Assembly (NCBI GenBank): GCA_017569305.1
Contig: CP069418.1
Coordinates: 806,001 to 870,000, forward strand
Source: Clostridiales bacterium FE2011
GTDB lineage: Bacteria > Bacillota > Clostridia > Christensenellales > Aristaeellaceae
Length of the DNA stretch: 64,000 bases
Reading direction: 5' to 3'
Shown: positions 58,338-64,000 of the stretch, one piece after another
Position numbering within the stretch: position 1 is the first letter of the stretch
Layout of the letters: each line of letters starts with the position of its first letter
Notes under the pieces: generated by a model
Seen by the model: the letters and a program-made list of their open reading frames with translations, nothing else
The model's database searches: none
What the model was told of the DNA's origin: nothing
Translations under genes and position numbers: made by a program

Positions 58338-59249
58338 ATGTCCAAAAAACTTGTTTCCCTTTTCCTTGCCATGCTGATGGTTTTCAGCATGACATCCGTT
58401 CTGGCTGATGATGCCGCGGTCACAGTTACGGATATGTACGGCCGTGAAATCACCCTGGCGGAGCCTGCCACCCGGATTGTGGCCCTGCAGCCTTCCGACT
58501 GTGAAATCCTGTGCGCGATCGGCTGTGAGGAAGCCCTGGTGGGCATCGGACAGTACTGCGATTACCCCGCTTCCATCACGGATCTGCCCAAGGTTCAGTC
58601 CGGCAAGGAAACCAATATTGAGGAAATCCTGAACCTGAATCCCCAGGTCGTCCTGATGAACGACATGAGCCAGTCCGAGGATCAGGTGAAGCAGCTGGAA
58701 GATAACGGCGTGAAGGTCGTCATCAGCACCACCTCCGACATCGCCAGCATCTACACTGCCATCCGCATGATCGGTACCCTGATGGGCAAGGATGAAAATG
58801 CGGAAGCGCTGATTGCTGACATCCAGGCCACCTGCGATGAAATCAGGGCTAAGACCGAAGGCAATGAAAAGAGCGTCTATTTTGAGATCTCTCCGCCTCC
58901 GTATCTGTACTCCTGCGGCAGCACCAGCTTCACTCATGAACTGGCTGAAATCTGCGGCCTGAAAAACATCTTCGGCGACCAGGCGGATCCCTGGCTGATG
59001 ATCAGTGATGAGCAGGTCATCGAGCGCAACCCGGACTATATCATCCTGATGAACGGTATGGGTGCCGAAGGCATCGATGAGATCATTGCCCGTGACGGCT
59101 GGGGAGACATCACCGCCATCAAGGACAAGAACATCTATTACGATGGAACCAGCATGATGACCCGTCCCGGCCCGCGCCTGAAGGACGCTGTCATCGAACT
59201 GTATAATTTTGTCTATGGTGATGAAGCCGAAGAAGTTCCGGCTGCTTAA
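58338..59249 (+). CDS. btuF: Cobalamin ABC transporter substrate-binding protein
   Basis: 303 residues from the ATG after TTGAGGAGGAACTGAAA; the open frame upstream lies in the riboswitch. Signal peptide about 1-23 (SVLA) and no lipobox Cys. BtuF/FepB-type helical-backbone binding protein: VTDMYGREITLAEPATRIVALQPSDCEILCAIG, NIEEILNLNPQVVLMNDM, and NPDYIILMNG near 235. The cobalamin riboswitch assigns a corrinoid substrate. A hairpin separates it from btuC. Confidence 0.92.
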   Translation: MSKKLVSLFLAMLMVFSMTSVLADDAAVTVTDMYGREITLAEPATRIVALQPSDCEILCAIGCEEALVGIGQYCDYPASITDLPKVQSGKETNIEEILNLNPQVVLMNDMSQSEDQVKQLEDNGVKVVISTTSDIASIYTAIRMIGTLMGKDENAEALIADIQATCDEIRAKTEGNEKSVYFEISPPPYLYSCGSTSFTHELAEICGLKNIFGDQADPWLMISDEQVIERNPDYIILMNGMGAEGIDEIIARDGWGDITAIKDKNIYYDGTSMMTRPGPRLKDAVIELYNFVYGDEAEEVPAA

Positions 59250-59263
59250 TTCCGCTTATTCCG

Positions 59264-59290
59264 GGGGAACCGGACCGTTTCCGGTTCCCC
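59264..59290 (+). terminator. Hairpin between btuF and btuC
   Basis: GGGGAACCGGA / TCCGGTTCCCC, perfect 11-bp stem, 5-nt loop, then TTTCCTGTT. It is probably a partial terminator favouring the binding protein. Confidence 0.7.
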
Positions 59291-59311
59291 TTTCCTGTTA
59301 ATGAGGTTGCT

Positions 59312-60355
59312 ATGCAGAAATCGCGGCTGCTCCTGCGGGAGCGTTTCTCACCCGTCACCTATCTGTTCCTGTCCATAGTGCTGTTCCTGACCATGGTTCT
59401 GTGTATCTGCGTCGGCAGTGTCAGGATCACTTTTTCCGATACCGTTACAGCGGTATGGAATGCCGTCTGGGGGCTGCCGATTCCCCAGAACATCGCCAAA
59501 AACATCATACTGAATGTCCGACTGCCCCGCGTGCTGTGCGTTACGCTGGCCGGGGCGTCTTTATCCATATGCGGTGCCGCCATGCAGGGGTTGCTGCGCA
59601 ATCCCCTTGCGGATGGATCCACCATGGGTGTCTCCTCCGGTGCGGCCCTCGGGGCAATCATCGCCATTGTCATCGGATTCACCATTCCCGGCTCCGCCTA
59701 CGGTGGCACTATGATCATGGCTATGGCTTTTGCCTTTGGCTCACTGATCCTGATTCTTTCCCTTGCTTATGCCCTGGACCGGTCGCTGAGCACCAGCAGC
59801 ATCATCCTGATCGGCGTCATCTTTACCATGTTCATTTCCAGCATTATTTCGCTGCTGATTACCTTCTGCAGTGATCACACCCGCTCCCTGAGCTACTGGA
59901 CGCTCGGTTCCTTTTCCGGGGTAAACTACGACCAGGTCAAACTGCTGTTCCTGGCATTGCTCCTGTGCGGCGGAGTCCTGTTCCGTTTCAGTCCGGAGCT
60001 GAATGCCTTTGCCATCAGCGAAGACAATGCGCGGCATATCGGTGTGAACGTGAAGCGGGTGAAACTGATTATCATGATCACTGTTTCCGTACTCATCGGT
60101 GTTTGTGTGTCCATTTCCGGAACCGTCAGCTTCGTCGGTCTGGTTATGCCGCATATTGCCCGGATGCTGGTCGGGCCGAATCATAAGCGCCTGCTTCCGG
60201 CTTCCCTTTTCTCCGGTGCCATTTTCCTGCTTCTGGCGGATCTGGTCGCCCGCACCCTGCTCAGTCCCATTGAGCTGTCCATCGGTGTGGTCACGTCCAT
60301 GGTCGGAGCCGTCGCGTTTGTAATCATATTCAATAAGACAAGAAAGGCCAGGTGA
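59312..60355 (+). CDS. btuC: Cobalamin ABC transporter permease
   Basis: 347 residues, FecCD/BtuC permease family with about ten helices. Motifs: RLPRVLCVTLAGASLSICGAAMQGLLRNPLADGSTMGVSSGAALGAI (near 68-115), YWTLGSFSGVNYDQ (near 195), and GTVSFVGLVMPHIARMLVGPNHKRLLPASLFSGA (near 270). It forms the corrinoid channel. The stop overlaps the btuD start by 4 bp. Confidence 0.94.
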   Translation: MQKSRLLLRERFSPVTYLFLSIVLFLTMVLCICVGSVRITFSDTVTAVWNAVWGLPIPQNIAKNIILNVRLPRVLCVTLAGASLSICGAAMQGLLRNPLADGSTMGVSSGAALGAIIAIVIGFTIPGSAYGGTMIMAMAFAFGSLILILSLAYALDRSLSTSSIILIGVIFTMFISSIISLLITFCSDHTRSLSYWTLGSFSGVNYDQVKLLFLALLLCGGVLFRFSPELNAFAISEDNARHIGVNVKRVKLIIMITVSVLIGVCVSISGTVSFVGLVMPHIARMLVGPNHKRLLPASLFSGAIFLLLADLVARTLLSPIELSIGVVTSMVGAVAFVIIFNKTRKAR

Positions 60356-61143
60356 CCGGAATGCTGCAGGGAGAACATATCACCGTCCGCTACGGCAGCT
60401 TCACGGTTGTCGAGGATCTTTCCTTCCGCCTGGAAGAAGGGCAGTGGCTCATGCTGGCCGGACCGAACGGTGCCGGCAAATCCACCCTGATCGAGACCAT
60501 CGCCCAGGGCGCTCCCTACACCGGATCCATCCGGTGGAAGGGTGAGGATATCCGCAGCCTGAAGCCGTCAGAACTGGCACAGAAAATCGGCGTACTGGCA
60601 CAAAAAAACAATGTAGGCTATGCCTACACTGTCGAGGAAGTTGTCGGTCTGGGCCGTTATGCCTACAAATCCGGCCTGTTTTCCGGCCGGGATGACGACG
60701 GAAAAGCCGAGGTGGAAAAAGCACTGGAAATCACAGGGCTCTCAGAGCTCCGTCACGCCAGCATGCTGACGCTTTCCGGCGGCGAGATGCAGCGCGTCTT
60801 CCTTGCCCAGGTATTTGCCCAGAATCCGCAGGTGCTGATCCTGGATGAGCCCGCCAATCACCTGGACCTGAAATACCAGCAGCATATCTTTTCCCTGATC
60901 CGGGAGTGGCTGAAGAAACCCGGACGGGCTGTCCTGTCCGTCGTTCATGACCTGAGCCTGGCCCGCCGCTACGGCACCCACGCTGTCCTGCTGGATCACG
61001 GGAAAACTGTGTCACAGGGGCTGATCGCCGACGTCATGACCCCCGAAAACCTCAAGCAGGTATACGGGATGGACGTCTATGCCTGGATGCGGGAAATGCT
61101 GTCCCAGTGGCAGGAACCCTCACAGCCCGATGCCGGTATATGA
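60352..61143 (+). CDS. btuD: Cobalamin ABC transporter ATP-binding protein
   Basis: 263 residues. Walker A AGPNGAGKSTLIE (near 37), Q-loop LAQKNNV, signature LSGGEMQRVFLAQ (near 138), Walker B VLILDEPANHLD and the H-loop VHDLSLARRY. GTG start in a GTGA overlap with btuC; an ATG three codons later is the alternative. Convergent with cobC, overlapping its 3' end by 24 bp. Confidence 0.94.
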   Translation: MTGMLQGEHITVRYGSFTVVEDLSFRLEEGQWLMLAGPNGAGKSTLIETIAQGAPYTGSIRWKGEDIRSLKPSELAQKIGVLAQKNNVGYAYTVEEVVGLGRYAYKSGLFSGRDDDGKAEVEKALEITGLSELRHASMLTLSGGEMQRVFLAQVFAQNPQVLILDEPANHLDLKYQQHIFSLIREWLKKPGRAVLSVVHDLSLARRYGTHAVLLDHGKTVSQGLIADVMTPENLKQVYGMDVYAWMREMLSQWQEPSQPDAGI

Positions 61144-61674
61144 TCCGTCTTCTTTCAGGATATAGCCGCAGCCGTTTTTGACCTGGAAATCATAGTAGTT
61201 TCCCCGAGGCTTCCCCATCGCTTCCATAATGGACATGATCGTGCCCCCGTGCACAATCAGGGCACAGTCTTCATCGCCCGCGTCCTGCCGGATGGACTGA
61301 AAAGCCGCAAAGCTGCGGGCTGCAAACTCTGCCCTGCTTTCACCATCCGGAAAAGGCAGTTCCCCGCCGGAATCAATCCAGGCCTGGTAATCTGCCCGTC
61401 CGTTCAGTTCTTCATAGTTCTTATACTCAAATTCGCCGAAATCGCATTCCCGGAAATCCGGAATGATTTCGGCTTTTATTGTGGGATAAAGAATCGCCGC
61501 CGTCTCCAGGCACCGGCGCATAGGACTGGTATAGACCTTCTGAACATCGGGATACGTTCCCTCTTTCAGCTTAGCGATGCCCGCCTCGCAAAGCGGTTCA
61601 TCCGTCCGGCAGCCCACGTAGCGTCTTTCCGTATTTCCCTGTGTCATCCCATGTCTGATCAGGATCCAGTTCAT
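61120..61674 (-). CDS. cobC: Histidine phosphatase, probable alpha-ribazole phosphatase
   Basis: 184 residues from the ATG four bp inside the end of the preceding gene. Phosphoglycerate-mutase-like fold with LIRHGMTQGN at the start (catalytic His), SPMRRCLETA (near 52), FRECDFGEFEYKNYEEL (near 77) and IVHGGTIMSI (near 145). By family and by position in a cobT-cobU-cobS cluster it should dephosphorylate alpha-ribazole or adenosylcobalamin 5'-phosphate, the last step of nucleotide loop assembly. Confidence 0.87.
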   Translation of the reverse strand: MNWILIRHGMTQGNTERRYVGCRTDEPLCEAGIAKLKEGTYPDVQKVYTSPMRRCLETAAILYPTIKAEIIPDFRECDFGEFEYKNYEELNGRADYQAWIDSGGELPFPDGESRAEFAARSFAAFQSIRQDAGDEDCALIVHGGTIMSIMEAMGKPRGNYYDFQVKNGCGYILKEDGSYTGIGL

Positions 61675-62000
61675 TTGATCCGCACCCCGATTCCGCATAT
61701 GCACCTGGTAACCTGTTCCGCGTTCCGGGCAATCACGCACAGGACACGCCCCACAGCTTCCCGGAAAGTCCGGTCTTCTGCCGCCATGGGTACCACGCCG
61801 GATCCCACTTCATCGGAAACAACCACTGCCTCTGGATGTTCCCTGCAGAACTGTTCTGCGAACGCCAATGCTTCTTCTCCTTTTTTCAGAACCGCTTCCC
61901 GGATGGTTTCATGAAACCTTTCAAAGATCTGAACGTCAGGATTCTCCTGCCGGGCCAGTTCATCCTGTCCCTGGTATGCTCCGCCTATATACAGTTTCAA
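61671..62000 (-). CDS. Short CobU-like protein without P-loop lysine
   Basis: 109 residues from a TTG start that overlaps the cobS stop (TTGA) and follows GGAGGAAGGCTGC. It has the beginning and end of CobU: KLYIGGAYQGQDELA where CobU has its P-loop, and VVSDEVGSGVVPMAAEDRTFREAVGRVLCVIARNAEQVTRCICGI where CobU has NEVGxGIVP. The P-loop Lys-Ser/Thr is gone and the central guanylyl-transfer His region is missing, so kinase activity is unlikely. A full CobU is encoded two genes upstream. It may be a regulatory or partner subunit, or a remnant of a duplication kept under selection. Confidence 0.8.
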   Translation of the reverse strand: MKLYIGGAYQGQDELARQENPDVQIFERFHETIREAVLKKGEEALAFAEQFCREHPEAVVVSDEVGSGVVPMAAEDRTFREAVGRVLCVIARNAEQVTRCICGIGVRIK

Positions 62001-62758
62001 AGCAGCCTTCCTCCAATCACAATCACGGCAGTCAGCACCAGTTCTGTCACCTGCAGGAACCATCCTGCCAGATCGCCCGTCACGCCGCCGAACTGCCGGT
62101 AAGCCATGCGCCTGTACCCCAGGACACAAAGCACCGCCGCAGCCGCGCAAAACACTGCGATCCAGCCGCCCGTCAGCGCCCAGATAACCAGGCAGATCAG
62201 GGCATATATCCCGCCGCTGACCGACACCATCCTGATTCGGGTAACCCTGGAAAAATCGTCCAGCATTCCCTGTTCCCTGGCGCCCTTCATCACAGCCAGC
62301 GCCCATGCGCTGAGCGCCCTGGACAGAACAAAGACACAGATCAGGCCGGGGCCCGCCGATGCGAATACCTCACTGTACAGGGCAGCCGAAAGCAGCAGAT
62401 AACCTGCGCAGGCCATCACTGCGAAAGCTCCCGTATGGCTGTCTTTCAGGATCTCCAGGCGCTTTTCCGCCGGTTGCCAGGACGCCAGCGCGTCCACGGT
62501 ATCCATAAAGCCGTCCATATGGATGCCCCCGGTAATCACCAGCGGCACAAGCGCTGCCACCGCGCCCCGGAGAAACAGATCTATTTCGAAATGATCACAC
62601 AATGCCAGCCATCCCCACAGCACCAGGCCTGTCACCAGCCCGACCAGGGGAAAGAAACACATACTGTACCGCCGGTTTTCCTCTGTCCATTCCACCTGCG
62701 GAACCGGAATCCGTGAATAGGTGGAGAAAGCGATCAGCAGGGATCGGATCAAACGCAT
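61997..62758 (-). CDS. cobS: Adenosylcobinamide-GDP ribazoletransferase (cobalamin synthase)
   Basis: 253-residue polytopic membrane protein, normal length. CobS motifs: FSTYSRIPVPQ (near 12), FPLVGLVTGLVLW (near 36), GGIHMDGFMDTVDALASW (near 77, acidic metal-binding region), KDSHTGAFAVMACAGYLLL (near 103) and FGGVTGDLAGWFLQVTELV (near 218). It joins adenosylcobinamide-GDP with alpha-ribazole phosphate at the membrane. Overlaps cobU by 10 bp and the CobU-like gene by 4 bp. Confidence 0.95.
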   Translation of the reverse strand: MRLIRSLLIAFSTYSRIPVPQVEWTEENRRYSMCFFPLVGLVTGLVLWGWLALCDHFEIDLFLRGAVAALVPLVITGGIHMDGFMDTVDALASWQPAEKRLEILKDSHTGAFAVMACAGYLLLSAALYSEVFASAGPGLICVFVLSRALSAWALAVMKGAREQGMLDDFSRVTRIRMVSVSGGIYALICLVIWALTGGWIAVFCAAAAVLCVLGYRRMAYRQFGGVTGDLAGWFLQVTELVLTAVIVIGGRLL

Positions 62759-63264
62759 GGTAATTCTCCTTTCAGGGAAACAGGAATGGAATAAACCACT
62801 TCAACCACGCAGTCGGCCATTTCCGCCGCCTGCCGGTTAATCTCTGCCAGGCACCGCAGGTATTCCTGTACGGAAGGTGAATACTCCGCGCCGTCCGAAA
62901 ACAGGTCGTTGGTGACCATCACCAGATGACGGGACCGCGCAGCCAGCATCCGGAGTGCCGGAGCAATCCGTTCCGGATCACCTCCGTCAAACATCTCATT
63001 GGCTGTCAAATTCACCAGGTCTTCCAGCAGGACGGTGCCGCCGTCTTCAATCGGAGCTCCAGCCAGGTCCTTTTCACACTCAACTGTCCGGAATCCTTTG
63101 TCTGCCCGCTGCTTCCTGTGCCGTTCCACACGAAGTTCCGACTCCCTGTCGTATACCTGCATGGTCGCGATGTATACGCGTTTCTCTTCCGTCAAGGTCT
63201 GGATCAGTTTTTCCGCCCAGGTGGATTTCCCGCAGCCGCTGCCGCCGGTTACCAGAACAATCAT
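62749..63264 (-). CDS. cobU: Adenosylcobinamide kinase / guanylyltransferase
   Basis: 171 residues. Intact P-loop VTGGSGCGKSTWAEKL at residue 4, ATMQVYDRE (near 34) and VERHRKQRADKGFRTVEC with the guanylylated His (near 47). The C-terminal part has VMVTNDLFSDGAEYSPSVQEYLRCLAEINRQAAEMADCVVEVV. It phosphorylates adenosylcobinamide and then adds GMP. Start overlaps cobT by 4 bp (ATGA). Confidence 0.92.
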   Translation of the reverse strand: MIVLVTGGSGCGKSTWAEKLIQTLTEEKRVYIATMQVYDRESELRVERHRKQRADKGFRTVECEKDLAGAPIEDGGTVLLEDLVNLTANEMFDGGDPERIAPALRMLAARSRHLVMVTNDLFSDGAEYSPSVQEYLRCLAEINRQAAEMADCVVEVVYSIPVSLKGELPCV

Positions 63265-64000
63265 GCTTTTCCCTCCTGCGGCGTATAAGCTTCCATTCCC
63301 AGGTTGCTGAAGGTATGGGGCCCGTTATATACCCGCAGCGCCATATCCAGCAGCGGTAGCAGCATCACGCCTCCTGTTCCTTCTCCCAGGGCTGTCTGCG
63401 CATGGATCACCGGTTTCATATCCAGGGTTTCCATAATCAGCCTGTCCGCCGGCTCCTTGCTCATCGTTCCCGGCAGGATGGACCGTATAACGTCGGGATT
63501 CATCCGCGCGGCTGCCAGGGCAGACGCTGCCGGGATCATGCCGTCCGGTATCGTCGGAATATGATATTTCAATCCGCCCAGATAGGCGCCGGCCATACCT
63601 GCCAGTTCAAATCCGCCTACCTTGGCCAGCACGTCCACCGGGTCATCCGCGTCAGGCCTGTTTACCTGAATGGCCTTCCGGATCGCGCTGATTTTCCTTT
63701 TCAGTCCGGCATCGGATAGTCCGGCGCCGCGGCCTGTCACTTCTTCGGGATCCATTCCCAGCAGCACGGCAGAAACCGCGCTGGCCGCAGTTGTATTGCC
63801 GATGCCCATTTCACCGATAACGGCAATCTGATATCCCTGCTCATGAAGCTCTTTCATCTGCTCCATACCGGCCCGGATTGCTTCCTCCGCCTGTGCCCGG
63901 GTCATGGCCGGCCCTTCCGTCATGTCAGCGGTTCCCCGGCCGGCATGCCGGTCCACAGTGCCCGGCACAGGTTTCAGCATGCCCATGTCTACAGCCAGCA
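63261..64000 (-). CDS. cobT: Nicotinate-nucleotide:dimethylbenzimidazole phosphoribosyltransferase, C-terminal part
   Basis: About 246 residues are visible; the frame continues past the window end (VDMGMLKPVPG at the edge), so roughly 100 N-terminal residues are missing. CobT motifs: RGTADMTEGPAMTRAQA, VIGEMGIGNTTAASAVSAVLLG, GRGAGLSDAGLKRK, KVGGFELAGMAGAYLGG and the catalytic Glu region HAQTALGEGTGGVMLLPLLDMAL. It activates the lower-ligand base to alpha-ribazole phosphate. First visible gene of the cobT-U-S-cobU-like-cobC operon. Confidence 0.95.
   Translation of the reverse strand, partial: LAVDMGMLKPVPGTVDRHAGRGTADMTEGPAMTRAQAEEAIRAGMEQMKELHEQGYQIAVIGEMGIGNTTAASAVSAVLLGMDPEEVTGRGAGLSDAGLKRKISAIRKAIQVNRPDADDPVDVLAKVGGFELAGMAGAYLGGLKYHIPTIPDGMIPAASALAAARMNPDVIRSILPGTMSKEPADRLIMETLDMKPVIHAQTALGEGTGGVMLLPLLDMALRVYNGPHTFSNLGMEAYTPQEGKA

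Noticed and set aside
1..64000. Integrated mobile element, prophage or genomic island
   Set aside because: No integrase, transposase, terminal repeats, tRNA target or phage genes were seen; genes are metabolic and orderly throughout.

Overview
This window reads as chromosome from an anaerobic, fairly GC-rich member of the Bacillota, most likely a gut or rumen Clostridia. The reasons are AGGAGG-type ribosome binding sites, T-box, TPP and cobalamin leaders, a clostridial Rnf cluster in the order C-D-G-E-A-B, a GerMN lipoprotein, a YesM/YesN-type two-component system, ECF S components (ThiT) and a 2-oxoacid:ferredoxin oxidoreductase. I cannot name the genus. I see no rRNA, tRNA, transposase, prophage or CRISPR array.

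Layout. 1-1415 (minus): 2-oxoacid:ferredoxin oxidoreductase operon with its promoter. 1464-16309 (minus): a long redox operon. It starts with two secreted proteins and an Lgt-like membrane protein, then a complete Rnf complex whose D and G subunits are one polypeptide. Next comes a 1144-residue protein joining a pentaheme NrfA nitrite reductase to six FMN-binding modules, then the ResB/CcsA cytochrome c maturation pair and an SGNH esterase. 16388-23510: a sensor diguanylate cyclase, a polysaccharide deacetylase, an LRR protein, PRPP synthase and an HtrA protease. 23698-30318 (minus): an OmpR-type two-component system with a GerMN lipoprotein, then two DUF3048 paralogs. 30430-34134: a T-box-controlled sodium symporter, thiamine pyrophosphokinase, and a TPP-riboswitch-controlled ThiT. 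34175-46404: a LacI regulator with a secreted protein, a YtfQ-YtfR-YtfT-YjfF-type sugar ABC transporter, and a sensor-lipoprotein/kinase/AraC-regulator set that follows a VanY carboxypeptidase. 46411-49753: a zinc phospholipase C-like protein, a VanZ-VOC fusion and a GT4 glycosyltransferase. 49885-55614: shikimate operon aroB-aroC-aroEK-aroQ-aroA plus a hotdog thioesterase. 55617-57815: an ECF S component divergent from a degenerate MocR regulator, and a secreted stefin-like cystatin. 57953-64000: cobalamin riboswitch, btuFCD, and a convergent cobT-cobU-cobS-cobU-like-cobC salvage operon.

How the genes work together. The most striking unit is the Rnf-NrfA operon. Its sequence suggests that ferredoxin or NADH electrons enter Rnf, pass to covalent FMN on RnfD/RnfG, and continue along a chain of RnfG-like FMN modules to a cell-surface nitrite reductase, with the cytochrome maturation genes encoded alongside. 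The individual families are recognised directly; the electron route is inference. The last third is dominated by cofactor and aromatic amino acid metabolism: cobinamide salvage, thiamine uptake and activation, and the shikimate pathway.
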